A DNA stretch of 64,000 nucleotides from the NCBI RefSeq assembly GCF_045277565.1, contig NZ_CP123584.1, positions 682,001-746,000 on the forward strand, given 5' to 3'. Numbering within the stretch: position 1 is the stretch's first letter; each line of letters opens with the position of its first letter. Below, in pieces: positions 17,301 to 24,772 of this stretch. Source of the DNA: Aliisedimentitalea scapharcae (lineage in GTDB: Bacteria; Pseudomonadota; Alphaproteobacteria; Rhodobacterales; Rhodobacteraceae). The position numbers and the translations under genes are program-made. Below the pieces are notes generated by a model that did not search any database, was not told the origin of the DNA, and saw only the letters and a list, made by a program, of their open reading frames with translations.

Positions 17301-17818
17301 CGCTGCGCAGCGGGATTTCCAGTCTCAACCGCGAAGGGCGGGAGCGGCTGTTGACTGCGTTTGAACAGGTCAACAGCAATTTCGCCATGCTGTTCAAACA
17401 TCTGTTTGGCGGTGGCGAGGCCAATCTGGTCATGGTGGAAAGCGATGATCCGCTGGATGCGGGGTTGGAAATCATGTGCCAGCCGCCGGGCAAGAAGCTG
17501 TCGACCCTGTCGTTGTTGTCGGGGGGCGAGCAGACGTTGACCGCAATGGCGTTGATCTTTGCCGTGTTCCTGGCCAACCCGGCCCCGATCTGTGTGTTGG
17601 ACGAGGTCGATGCGCCGTTGGATGATGCCAATGTGACCCGGTTCTGTGACCTGCTGGACGAGATGTGCCGCCAGACCGACACGCGGTTCCTGATCATCAC
17701 TCACCATGCGGTCACCATGAGCCGGATGGATCGTCTGTTCGGGGTGACCATGCAGGAAAAGGGCGTGTCACAGCTGGTGTCTGTGGACCTGAAGAAAGCC
17801 GAGGCCATGGTCGCCTGA
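14363..17818 (+). CDS. smc: Chromosome segregation SMC ATPase
   Basis: SMC dimers with ScpA/ScpB compact and segregate the chromosome. The 1151-residue product has Walker A GPNGCGKSN at residues 31-39 and long coiled-coil arms rich in Glu/Ala/Arg. A hinge lies around residues 510-620, and the ABC signature LSGGEQ is near 1052, just before Walker B ICVLDEVDAP near 1080. The TTG start (PLRF read as MRFSKLRLTGFKSFVD) begins at the conserved first strand; residues from 14258 upstream do not fit the family. It is divergent from gntR. Confidence 0.95.
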   Translation: MRFSKLRLTGFKSFVDPTDLIIADGLTGVVGPNGCGKSNLLEALRWVMGENRPKAMRGGGMEDVIFAGTSSRAARNFAEVSLLMDNTERLAPSGFNDSDSLEIIRRITRDIGSAYKTNGKDVRARDVQMLFADASTGAHSPALVRQGQISELINAKPKARRRILEEAAGISGLYQRRHEAELKLKGTEQNLLRVDDVVEQLAAQLQQLARQARQAARYRQIGDQLRLAEGMLLYRRWREADEARLAAEDVLKTRTTQTSQAEAAARAASQRREGEEERLPPLREEAAIAAAILQRLQVQRDALSDQDAQARQTIETLTSRIVQLGQDIERETGLNRDAGETIERLEWEQRELSKAADGYDDKLEDSAEQARESAAILQEREDHLSQVTEDVARLVARHQSAQRLVEDSRKTLNRSEGEADKARLAVDQARGTLEQAEADFETAQTAEEEAMEAAEQAEDMLAEADEARTETQAREADARAELSAADGELGALRAEMTALAKLVDRDTAEGGQILDELRVEPGFEKALGAALADDLRAPLVASDGPSGWVQLPGYDQDASLPAGATPLALHVSGPEALGRRIAQIGLVEGDMGSRLQPMLQPGQRLVSSEGDLWRWDGYRAWAEDAPSAAAMRLEQLNRLEALKQEFERVGAIADGARAAHASLSRRLIEVTEADKAARQARRVADQRVADAARALSRAEAERNLSEGRLETLGLAVTRHTEDAMAARQQLGDAETAMADLGNLESARASVEDIKQTVEAARITMLTHRSLHDELRREGEARTKRSQQVTKDLSGWRHRLETAERRISELVERRDASQEDLEDAHAVPEEIAEKREELSGAITEAEARKAEASDALIGAETRLRDAVQDERETERLASEAREARAAAEARTEAARETVQAGAERIAEEQQLTPAQLLTQLDVDPDAMPNAETLEAEVNRHKRQRDSLGAVNLRAEEDAREVQEEYDTLVSEKSDLEEAIKTLRSGISSLNREGRERLLTAFEQVNSNFAMLFKHLFGGGEANLVMVESDDPLDAGLEIMCQPPGKKLSTLSLLSGGEQTLTAMALIFAVFLANPAPICVLDEVDAPLDDANVTRFCDLLDEMCRQTDTRFLIITHHAVTMSRMDRLFGVTMQEKGVSQLVSVDLKKAEAMVA

Positions 17819-17855
17819 GGGCGGCGCGGGATGAGGTGGCCGGATTTTGGGGGTC

Positions 17856-17911
17856 GGCCAAAGAACCGTGGCCAAAGAACTGTGGCCAGAGAGCTGTGGC
17901 CAGAGAGCTGC
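17856..17911 (+). repeat. 14-bp minisatellite, four copies
   Basis: Four consecutive 14-bp units of the form GGCCAAAGAACTGT (17856-17869, 17870-17883, 17884-17897, 17898-17911). The last two share the variant GGCCAGAGAGCTG. They lie 38 bp after the smc stop. Confidence 0.9.
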
Positions 17912-18033
17912 GGTCCGGGAGGTTCTGTCGCGGAGGATTGCCGGGCGATAGGTCAGGGAATTTTGGGCCGGGTCAAACCCCGCAAAACCATGGCCTTGCG
18001 GGGGCACTCTTTGAAAAAATTCACTAATACAAC

Positions 18034-18055
18034 ACGCTGAGCATAGCGTTTTTGA
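18034..18055 (+). terminator. Weak terminator-like hairpin downstream of smc
   Basis: ACGCT (18034-18038) pairs with AGCGT (18045-18049) around a 6-nt loop and is followed by four T. The stem is short, so support is weak. Confidence 0.35.
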
Positions 18056-18131
18056 TATATATCCGAAAGGCAATATATGCGTCTTTCACGGTGCCGGACC
18101 ATACGTCAACTTGGGCTTTGGTCTGTGCTCG

Positions 18132-18191
18132 GACCAAAGCCCTGACCAAGGCCCTGACCAAAGCCCTGATTGGCACCCTGACCAGAGCCGG
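18132..18191 (+). repeat. 12-bp minisatellite, about five copies
   Basis: Units of the type GACCAAAGCCCT at 18132, 18144, 18156, 18168 (diverged) and 18180 (diverged) abut the 3' end of the lytic transglycosylase gene. Together with the 14-bp array they occupy much of the 382-bp gap 17819-18200. Confidence 0.88.
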
Positions 18192-18200
18192 AGCGGAGGG

Positions 18201-19370
18201 TTAGAGACGTCCCAGCAGGTCCGTCGTCGGCCAGGCATCCGCCGGAAGCCCCAGTCGCTGTTGTTCCTTTTGCACGGCCACCCGTGTCCGGGCCCCCAGA
18301 ATGCCATCGACCTTGCCGACGTCATGTCCGCGTGCTTGCAGTTTCTTTTGCAACTGTTTCATCTGGGCACCGGACAGGCCAGGATCGGGCGTGCCGGCAT
18401 CATATATGGGCGCGCCCTCGAGCCGGGTTGCGAAATAGGCCGCGGTCAGCACATAGACAAAGCTTTGATTCCATTCGAAATAGACGTCAAAGTTGGGATA
18501 GGCCAGAAACGCGGGGCCCTTGTGCCCCTGTGGCAGGAGCAGCGAAGCGGCCAGGGTCTGATTGGCCCAAGTGCCGCTGCGGGGCGTGACCCCCATCTGC
18601 GCCCAGTCCGACACCGACCGCTTTTGCGCCGGGCCCGTTTGCGACAGGTCCAGCCCGGTGGGAATGCGCACCTCTTGCAGCCAGGGCTGATCCGGTGTCC
18701 ACCCCAGGTGGGACAGCATCTTGCCGCCAGAGACCAACGCATCCGGGGCCGACGTCTTGAGGCTGACCTGACCATCGCCGTCGCCATCGGTGCCGTTGTC
18801 CAGAATGTCACGCGGCAGCATCTGCACCATGCCGATTTCACCGGCCCAGGCCCCGGTTGTGGTGCGGGGGTCGAAATTGCCCTGTTCATACAGCTCCAGC
18901 GCGGCAAAGATCTGGGGGCGGAACAATTCGGGGCGCCGGCAGTCATGGGCCAAAGTCACCAGCGCGTCGAGCGTGTTGAAGTTGCCCTGAAAGGCACCGT
19001 AGTCGGTTTCAAACGCCCAGAAGGCCAGCAAAACCCCCCGGTTGATCCCGTAGTCCCGTTCGATCCGGTCAAAAACGGCATCGTATTTGCGGGCCATGGA
19101 TTGGCCCCGATCAATCCGGTTCTGAGAAATCAGACGGCGGGAAAAGTCGAGGAACGGTTTCTGGAACACCCCCTGGGCGCGGTCCGCCTTGAGCACCTTG
19201 GGGTCCTGTGACACGCCGCGAAAGAAGCTGTCCACGGTGGTGGCGGAGACACCGGCGGTCTGGGCCTCCTGTTTCAGTCCCGAAACAAACGCGGAAAAGC
19301 TGCCGCCGCATTTGGACAGGGCAGGAGAGGCAGCGAGCGTGGTGACGAGACACAGGGCAAACAGGCGCAT
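18201..19370 (-). CDS. Lytic murein transglycosylase, MltB-like with peptidoglycan-binding domain
   Basis: Cleaves the MurNAc-GlcNAc bond of peptidoglycan in the periplasm. The 389-residue product has a Sec signal (MRLFALCLVTTLAASPALSK). Its SLT-2/MltB catalytic domain has Glu121 in AFWAFETDYGAFQGNFNT. A calcium-loop-like motif (DNGTDGDGDGQVSL, about residues 191-204) resembles the EF-hand-like site of E. coli Slt35. A C-terminal PG_binding_1 domain (LQKKLQARGHDVGKVDGILG) completes it. The Cys after the signal is not in a clear lipobox, so it may be soluble rather than lipid-anchored. Confidence 0.93.
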   Translation of the reverse strand: MRLFALCLVTTLAASPALSKCGGSFSAFVSGLKQEAQTAGVSATTVDSFFRGVSQDPKVLKADRAQGVFQKPFLDFSRRLISQNRIDRGQSMARKYDAVFDRIERDYGINRGVLLAFWAFETDYGAFQGNFNTLDALVTLAHDCRRPELFRPQIFAALELYEQGNFDPRTTTGAWAGEIGMVQMLPRDILDNGTDGDGDGQVSLKTSAPDALVSGGKMLSHLGWTPDQPWLQEVRIPTGLDLSQTGPAQKRSVSDWAQMGVTPRSGTWANQTLAASLLLPQGHKGPAFLAYPNFDVYFEWNQSFVYVLTAAYFATRLEGAPIYDAGTPDPGLSGAQMKQLQKKLQARGHDVGKVDGILGARTRVAVQKEQQRLGLPADAWPTTDLLGRL

Positions 19371-19498
19371 TCGGTTGGAATCCTCGGGCTGTGGAACAGT
19401 CTCGTTGATACCGGTGCGGGCGGGCCCGTGGCAACCAAATCCATCGGGGAAAAGCGGTGCCGGTTTCCCAGAAGGCGCAACAGGTTATGTCGGGGCAT

Positions 19499-19578
19499 GG
19501 CAGTGCGCAGCACTGCCAGGCCCAACGGGTTGGGATGCGTCGCAGACGCAGCCAAACCGGGCGGGAGCGCACCGGTGC
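19499..19578 (+). repeat. Structured intergenic repeat, copy A
   Basis: Copy A of a three-member family. Hairpin 1 is GGCAGTGC/GCACTGCC (19499-19506/19510-19517), followed by invariant GGCCCAACGG (19519-19528). Hairpin 2 is TGCGT-CGCAG-ACGCA (19536-19550) inside an outer GGTTGG/CCAAACC helix, then GGGCGGGAG (19559-19567). It ends 4 bp from the cobD stop. TTTTTT follows at 19579. Confidence 0.75.
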
Positions 19579-19582
19579 TTTT

Positions 19583-20494
19583 TTAGAACACAACCGCCAG
19601 GGCCACGACGATGACCAGCATCAGGGCCCAGACCTTCCACAGCATGGCAACCGTGGCGTCGATTTCTGGTGCGCCGATGCTTTTGCGTGCGGTGCCATTG
19701 ACCCAGGCCAGATCCTGCATCCGCCCGTCATAGCTGCGCGGGCCGGCCAGAGCCAGATCCAGAGCCCGGGCCATGGCGGCTTCGGGCCAGCCGGCGTTGG
19801 GGGATTTGTGGCGGGCTGCGTCGCGGCGGATGTAATACCATTGGCCGATCTGCCCGCCGATCAGCGCGATCATGACGCTGGTCAGGCGCGCCGGGATCAG
19901 GTTCAACAGATCGTCCAGCCGGGCCGCGGCCCAGCCAAAGTCTTCGTAACGCGGGGTGCGATAGCCGATCATGCTGTCGGCGGTATTGATCAGCTTGTAC
20001 ACCAGCAGGCCGGGGACCCCGCCGATCAGGAACCAGAAGGCGGGCGCCACGACCCCATCCGACAGGTTTTCGGACCCGCTTTCGATGGCAGAGCGAGCGA
20101 CCTGGGCGCTGGTCATCTCTTCGGTGTTGCGGCTGACGATCAGCGCCACGGCGCGCCGTCCCGAATCCAGCGACAGGCGCAGCCCCTGACCCACCGCATC
20201 CACATGCTGAACCAGCGAGCGTTGTGCCAGCAGGATGGCGCAGACCGCGACTTCGACAAGGGGGCCGAACATCGACAGCCCCCCGCCCAGCAGCAGTCCG
20301 AGCAGGACCAGCGCAAGCGCGGCCAGAATGCCTTTGTTGCGTCGGTTGGCCCCCTGATTGAGACGGGTTTCCAGCGCGGAGACAGCCCGCCCCATCACGA
20401 TCGCGGGATGCGGCAGCCGGTCCCAGATCCAGCGGGGTTCACCCAACGCGGCGTCCAGCAACAGCGCCGCCACCAGCAACAGGGCCAGGGTCAT
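19583..20494 (-). CDS. cobD: Adenosylcobinamide-phosphate synthase (CbiB/CobD)
   Basis: An inner-membrane enzyme that attaches the aminopropanol (phosphate) arm to adenosylcobyric acid in B12 synthesis. The 303-residue product has the family N-terminus LLLDAALGEPRWIWDRLPHP (residues 11-30), NTEEMTSAQVARSAIESGSENLSDGVVAP (about 123-151) and KLINTADSMIGYR (about 167-179), with several membrane helices. It overlaps cobC by 4 bp (ATGA), so the two enzymes making and attaching the arm are co-translated. Named in the Pseudomonas denitrificans system. Confidence 0.95.
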   Translation of the reverse strand: MTLALLLVAALLLDAALGEPRWIWDRLPHPAIVMGRAVSALETRLNQGANRRNKGILAALALVLLGLLLGGGLSMFGPLVEVAVCAILLAQRSLVQHVDAVGQGLRLSLDSGRRAVALIVSRNTEEMTSAQVARSAIESGSENLSDGVVAPAFWFLIGGVPGLLVYKLINTADSMIGYRTPRYEDFGWAAARLDDLLNLIPARLTSVMIALIGGQIGQWYYIRRDAARHKSPNAGWPEAAMARALDLALAGPRSYDGRMQDLAWVNGTARKSIGAPEIDATVAMLWKVWALMLVIVVALAVVF

Positions 20495-21453
20495 AGCGCA
20501 GCCTCCAGCCGCTCCCAGCCGTCGGCAGGCGGCAGGCCAAGGCGGAGGTAGGTTTGGGAATAGGGAAAGATGCGGCTCCAGATGTGGTGACGGGCCAGAC
20601 GATCCTGCCAGGCCTGGGCATCCTCGACCCGATAGAGCCGGAACAGAGAGGTGCCCCCCACCAGCTGTGCGCCGCGTGCCAGGGCCAGCGCATCCAGCCG
20701 ATCACTGTCCTGTTGCAGCCGTGACCGGGTCGCAGCCGCCCAATCCATGTCCTGCAGGGCCTGGGCCCCGATCCGCAGCGCCGGTCCCGAAACCGACCAG
20801 GGGCCCAGCCGGGTCTGCATGTCGGCGATGGTGTCGGGACGCGCGATTGCAAAACCCAGCCGAAGACCGGCCAGCCCCCAGAATTTGCCAAAGCTTTTCA
20901 GCACGATCCGGCCGGGCTCTGCAGCCAGATGGATCAGGCTGTGCTCTGGGGTCACGTCACAAAAGCTTTCGTCGATCACGCTCAGCGGTGCGGTGGCGTC
21001 CTGGGCCGTCCACAGCCGCCCGTCGGGGTTGTTGGGATGGACCAGAACCCGCGCCTGGGAGGGGCTGTGGTCGCTGACCTGCCATCCATGGGCGGCAAAG
21101 GCGGCGTGATGTTCGTTATAGGTCGGCGCGGTGATCCGGACGGTGGCGGGCGCGCGCAGGGTCGGGATCATGGCAATCAACACCGAAGCGCCGGGCGCGG
21201 GCAGGATCTCTGCGTCGGCCGGAACGTTCCAGAACCGGCGCGCCGCCGCCAGCAGCTGTTGGTGTGCGGCCTGATCGGGCAGGGCGGTCCAATCCTGTGC
21301 CGGGCAGTTCCCCACCGGATAGGGGGTGGGGTTGATCCCGGTGGACAGATCCAGCCAGGCGGCCCGTGTTCCGCCAAACCGGGCGACGGCCGCGTCCAGC
21401 CCTCCGCCGTGGTCGCGTTTGGATTGAACTGTGACGGCGGTTGTGTTGGTCAT
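20491..21453 (-). CDS. cobC: Threonine-phosphate decarboxylase-like PLP enzyme (CobC)
   Basis: A PLP enzyme of the class I/II aminotransferase fold that supplies aminopropanol phosphate for cobalamin. The 320-residue product has WLDLSTGINPTPYP near residues 33-46, the aromatic-ring region TAPTYNEHHAAF, the Asp of VIDESF (about 161) and the Schiff-base Lys190 in KSFGKFWGLAGLRLG. The frame continues to 21873 without family resemblance, so ATG 21453 is used. No B12 riboswitch box could be recognised upstream. Confidence 0.92.
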   Translation of the reverse strand: MTNTTAVTVQSKRDHGGGLDAAVARFGGTRAAWLDLSTGINPTPYPVGNCPAQDWTALPDQAAHQQLLAAARRFWNVPADAEILPAPGASVLIAMIPTLRAPATVRITAPTYNEHHAAFAAHGWQVSDHSPSQARVLVHPNNPDGRLWTAQDATAPLSVIDESFCDVTPEHSLIHLAAEPGRIVLKSFGKFWGLAGLRLGFAIARPDTIADMQTRLGPWSVSGPALRIGAQALQDMDWAAATRSRLQQDSDRLDALALARGAQLVGGTSLFRLYRVEDAQAWQDRLARHHIWSRIFPYSQTYLRLGLPPADGWERLEAAL

Positions 21454-21745
21454 GGCGGACCCGCTGGGCTGTGGATGGGTCGGCCCGGAACAAGGGGCCG
21501 TTTTTGCCATATGGCGCAGCCCAGAACACAAAGCAACCTTGGTTGCTGGTGAGCGGGGAAATTGTTGGGTCGCGCACCTGTGCCTGCGCTTGTGCCGTCG
21601 CACTGTACCCGCGCCCGGTGCAGATCCTGGACGGCAAAGAGTTTTGACAGTGGCGCACACCAGACTGGGGCGCGGGGGCGCGTCGGGCGTGTGCAATTTG
21701 CGCGCCCGGCCAGGGGCGACCAGGGGTGACCAGGGGGTGACCGTG

Positions 21746-21789
21746 GATATTGAATGGATATTGAATGGATATTGAGTGGATTTTGATCC
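21746..21789 (+). repeat. 11-bp minisatellite, four copies
   Basis: GATATTGAATG repeated at 21746, 21757, 21768 (one change) and 21779 (diverged). It is preceded by a G-rich near-repeat of CAGGGGTGAC. Confidence 0.9.
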
Positions 21790-21996
21790 GGGTTTGGCCG
21801 GGTGGTGCGCATCCCCGGCCAGAGTCCGGGCCAACGCGGGTTGGGGCGACTTGGCGGGGCCGGAGTCCCGCAAAATGGGGCGTTAACTGTCAGAAATCAT
21901 GTGAAAATTGAGCGGGCGCAGATCCTGAAAATTTGAGTTAACTGGAGGATGGGCTTGGGTTGGGCGGTATTCACTTTGGTGAAACCTTGGGTGGCA

Positions 21997-22011
21997 TTAA
22001 GTATTTGTTAA
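21997..22011. promoter_or_regulatory. CtrA-type box TTAA-N7-TTAA
   Basis: TTAA (21997-22000), seven bases, TTAA (22008-22011): an exact match to the alphaproteobacterial CtrA consensus, 71 bp before the receiver-domain gene. A TATACT element lies at 22047-22052. CtrA control is inferred. Confidence 0.6.
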
Positions 22012-22082
22012 GGAGAAAGGCAGATCACCATTTCTGGGGAGCGGCGTATACTGAGTGAGAGAATCAGCGCCGGAATACACGA

Positions 22083-22445
22083 ATGAATGTGTTGATAGTT
22101 GAAAGTAACCCGGATCTGGGGCTGCTTTGGAAACGACATTTGGAACGACAGGGGGCGCGCGTCACCCTGGTGGAAACGCAGGAGTGTGCGATCCATGCGC
22201 TCTATGGTGCCGATTTCAACATCATCGTTCTGGATCTGGTTCTGGAACATGGCAGCGCCCTGGCGGTTGCGGATTTTGCCAGCTATCGCCGCCCGGATGC
22301 GCGGGTGATCTTTGTCACCAATACCAGTTTCTTTTCGGATGGGTCGATTTTTTCGCATAGCCCCAATGCCTGTGCCTATGTCCAGAGCGGTACGCCGCCG
22401 GAAGATCTGGCCGCGATGGTGGAGCATTATGCCGCCACCCGTTGA
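22083..22445 (+). CDS. Single-domain response-regulator receiver, atypical
   Basis: A 120-residue stand-alone REC-like domain with no output domain. The presumed phospho-acceptor Asp51 (IIVLDLVL) and Thr79 (FVTN) are present. The acidic pocket reads ES (residues 7-8) instead of paired acids, and the conserved Lys after beta-5 is replaced by Gln101 (AYVQSG). Such changes usually weaken or alter phosphorylation, so it may act as a phosphate sink, a decoy or a phosphorylation-independent adaptor. A CtrA-type box upstream hints at control by the cell-cycle/motility phosphorelay. No kinase gene is adjacent. Confidence 0.75.
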   Translation: MNVLIVESNPDLGLLWKRHLERQGARVTLVETQECAIHALYGADFNIIVLDLVLEHGSALAVADFASYRRPDARVIFVTNTSFFSDGSIFSHSPNACAYVQSGTPPEDLAAMVEHYAATR

Positions 22446-22756
22446 CGGGAGGTGCGTGTCTGCGCAGGCGTCGGGGCAGGGCTGGCCCAAACAGGGCTGG
22501 CACATAGGCGGGGCACCGCAGGTTTGAGACCCCGGTTGAGAACTCTGGGCTAGGGGTTTTGGACTGGGGATCTTGGGCTAGGGATTTTGGGTAGGAATTC
22601 CGGAATCGGGCCGCTGTGATCCGTGTTGTTGGAGACTGGGGACGGCGGTCTCCCGCCCGTTGGTCGGGCTTTGGTGAAGCCCGACCACCCGTTGGGCCGG
22701 GCGCTGTACAGCCTGGGCTGTACAGCGCAGTTGCGCCGGGGAACGGGCGGGGTTGT
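22446..22756. other. Convergent intergenic region with hairpins
   Basis: It holds a diverged duplication of a TGGGCTAGGG-TTTTGG segment (about 22547-22590), an inverted repeat GGAGAC (22631)/GTCTCC (22648), and structured repeat copy C (22650-22728). No coding sequence is supported. Confidence 0.6.
22650..22728 (-). repeat. Structured intergenic repeat, copy C
   Basis: Read on the minus strand: hairpin 1 is a perfect 13-bp stem GCGCTGTACAGCC/GGCTGTACAGCGC (22728-22701, 2-nt loop), then invariant GGCCCAACGG (22698-22689). Hairpin 2 is an 11-bp stem (22687-22677/22671-22661) with a 5-nt loop, then GGGCGGGAG (22658-22650). It starts 28 bp from the stop codon of the reductase gene. Confidence 0.75.
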
Positions 22757-23731
22757 TCAGCCCCGACGATGTGGTTCCATATAGTCCAGAATCGGGTTGG
22801 TCGGGATGATCCGGAACGGATTGATCGTGCTGTGGCTATAGTGATAGTGGCGCACGATATGGTGCAGGTTGACCGTCTCGGCCACCCCCGGCCATTGGTA
22901 CAATTCGCGAGTATAGGCCCACAGGTTCGGATAATCCACCAGCCGTTTGCGGTTGCATTTGAAGTGCAGGTGATACACCGGATCGAACCGGATCAGGGTT
23001 GTAAACAACCGCCAGTCCGCTTCGGTGATCCGGTCGCCCATCAGGTAGCGATGTTCCGACAGGAGGTCTTCGAGCCAGTCCAGTGTATCGAACAGCGGTT
23101 CGACGGCCGCATCATAGGCAGCCTGGGTCGTGGCAAAGCCGCAGCGATAGACCCCGTTGTTGAGCGTGTCGTAGATGCGGGTGTTCACCGCCTCGATCGG
23201 TTCGCGCAACTCTTCGGGCCAGAAATCCGTCGTATTGCCCGTTACATCGTCAAATGCCGAATTGAACATCCGGATGATTTCCGAGCTTTCGTTGGAGACG
23301 ATGGTGTTGCCTTTGGTGTCCCACAGGATTGGCACTGTGACCCGTGTGGTCACATCCGGCACCGCGCGGGTGTAGATCTGATAGGCATAGTCCAGCCCGG
23401 TCAGCTGATCCCCGGTGGCCCCATGCGCGTCGGTTTCAAAGGTCCAGCCATTGTCCAGCATATCCGGGTGCACGACCGACACCGCGATATGGGGGGCCAG
23501 GTTCTTGAGCTGGCGAAAGATCAGGGTGCGATGCGCCCAGGGGCAGGCCAGAGAGACATACAAATGGTAGCGTCCGCTTTCGGCAGCAAAGCCGCCCGTA
23601 CCGGAGGGGCCGGCGCTGCCATCTGTCGTGATCCAGTTGCGAAACAGCGCGGCATTGCGTTCAAAGCTGCCCTTGACCGTCTTGCTGATCAGATCCTGCA
23701 CCTGCCATTTTCCGTCTACCAGCATTCCCAT
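22757..23731 (-). CDS. yqjG: Glutathionyl-hydroquinone reductase (YqjG/ECM4 type)
   Basis: A cytosolic xi-class glutathione transferase relative that reduces glutathionyl-hydroquinones. The 324-residue product carries the catalytic motif ACPWAHRTLIFRQL (Cys at about residue 62), followed by a thioredoxin-fold domain with the conserved VSVVHPDM. The C-terminal helical domain has the family signature NNGVYRCGFATTQAAYD and DRITEADWRLFTTLIRFDPVYH. ATG 23731 has AAGGAC 8 bp upstream; upstream in-frame codons look noncoding. It converges with the receiver gene. Confidence 0.93.
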   Translation of the reverse strand: MGMLVDGKWQVQDLISKTVKGSFERNAALFRNWITTDGSAGPSGTGGFAAESGRYHLYVSLACPWAHRTLIFRQLKNLAPHIAVSVVHPDMLDNGWTFETDAHGATGDQLTGLDYAYQIYTRAVPDVTTRVTVPILWDTKGNTIVSNESSEIIRMFNSAFDDVTGNTTDFWPEELREPIEAVNTRIYDTLNNGVYRCGFATTQAAYDAAVEPLFDTLDWLEDLLSEHRYLMGDRITEADWRLFTTLIRFDPVYHLHFKCNRKRLVDYPNLWAYTRELYQWPGVAETVNLHHIVRHYHYSHSTINPFRIIPTNPILDYMEPHRRG

Positions 23732-23957
23732 GGGTGTTGTCCTTGTGTGATGTTCGGGGATGAACATAGGGCAGCTGTGCAGGGCGGGCATAGGGCAGCC
23801 CGCGCGCAGCGGATCTGCGCCGTTGCACAGCCTGTTGCCCAGAATCCGCGATTCCGGACAACAGCCAAAGGATTCATAAAATTTCACAAAAGGTGCATTG
23901 AATTTTTGTGATTCCGAGTCACGGTTGGACTGTTGCCGAACAGGGGAAGCGCGCCAA

Positions 23958-24314
23958 ATGACCACTTATGTTCCCAAAGAAGTGCAGGCCGGGCTCGAAG
24001 CTGCCCGTCTTGCCGGATTGAAAAAGACCAGCCGCGTGCGGGTGATGGTAGGGGATGATCTGTATCCGGTGTTGCGGCTGTGGAAGACCGGTTTTGCGGT
24101 CGAGGCCGAGGCCGTCCCGTCCTTGCGTGGATTGGTGGATCTGTATGATTCCGGCCGTCATCTGTATCAATGCCTGATCATTGCATCCGAAGAGGACGGT
24201 GGCGAGATGCAGTATGAATTCAAACGCAGCACGCTGGCCGCAGACAGGGCACCGTTGGATTTCTTTCGTGATCCCGACGCCCCCATTGCTTTGCTCGGGT
24301 CTTCTGGCGATTGA
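23958..24314 (+). CDS. Conserved hypothetical protein
   Basis: I do not recognise a named family with confidence. The 118-residue product has a basic N-terminal region (LKKTSRVRVMVGDDLYPVLR), then a beta-rich section (LWKTGFAVEAEAVPSLRGLVDLYDS..RHLYQCLII) that recalls PilZ-like small barrels, and an acidic/Pro C-terminus. It has no signal or membrane helix. ATG 23958 follows GGGGAAG. It is divergent from yqjG. Codon use looks native. Confidence 0.7.
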   Translation: MTTYVPKEVQAGLEAARLAGLKKTSRVRVMVGDDLYPVLRLWKTGFAVEAEAVPSLRGLVDLYDSGRHLYQCLIIASEEDGGEMQYEFKRSTLAADRAPLDFFRDPDAPIALLGSSGD

Positions 24315-24497
24315 TGTCAGGATGGCTGTGACCGGGCCTGTCGCGGTGCTGCACGCGGTCGGTTAGGCCGGATTGCGCGCGACAGCGGCCGGGCCGTTGA
24401 CCTCGTTGACTCCGATGCCGCGTGGCTGGGTCAAGGATATGGGTGCCGTTGGTGTCCTTGCAGATGGTCATTTTGGTGTGTGTGTGCGGTTCTGGCC

Positions 24498-24554
24498 GGT
24501 TCCTGTGCCGGTTCCTGTGCCGATCCTGTACTGATCCTGTACTGATCCTGTACT
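24498..24554 (+). repeat. Mixed 12-bp and 11-bp tandem repeats
   Basis: GGTTCCTGTGCC twice (24498, 24510), then GATCCTGTACT three times (24522, 24533, 24544), then a degenerate unit from 24555. The units share a TCCTGT core. Confidence 0.9.
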
Positions 24555-24772
24555 GATCCCGTGATCGCTGCCTGATCCGGTCGGCTTGGGTGGGGCGATG
24601 GATATGTCGACAGCAGCCGTGCCCCGTCAATGGCCCGTGCCGCTCAGCGGAGGCTCTGGTTCAGGGGCGGTCCCGATGTCGTGCGAGCATGGAAAGGGGT
24701 GGGGCCTGTAAAGACCGGCATCTTTTCCAAGCGTTTGTCCAACCTCTGGCACTTGTGCGAGACAGGCACCGT

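Larger units (their letters stand above)
21454..22082. other. 629-bp intergenic region between cobC and a receiver gene
   Basis: No gene is evident. It holds a plus-strand hairpin CGGCCC/GGGCCG (21481-21486/21495-21500) followed by TTTTTG, a palindrome AGCAACC-TT-GGTTGCT, an 11-bp minisatellite (21746-21789), two GTTAACTG octamers 55 bp apart (21882 and 21937), and a full CtrA-type box. It serves as the divergent promoter region of cobC and the receiver gene. Confidence 0.6.

Noticed and set aside
18077..18145. 22-codon open frame with an AAAGG ribosome site
   Set aside because: No family resemblance, ends inside a minisatellite, too short to support without expression data.
21454..21720. 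Cobalamin riboswitch upstream of cobC
   Set aside because: A lone GCCACTG-like string is present on the minus strand, but the B12 box and the other conserved blocks cannot be found.
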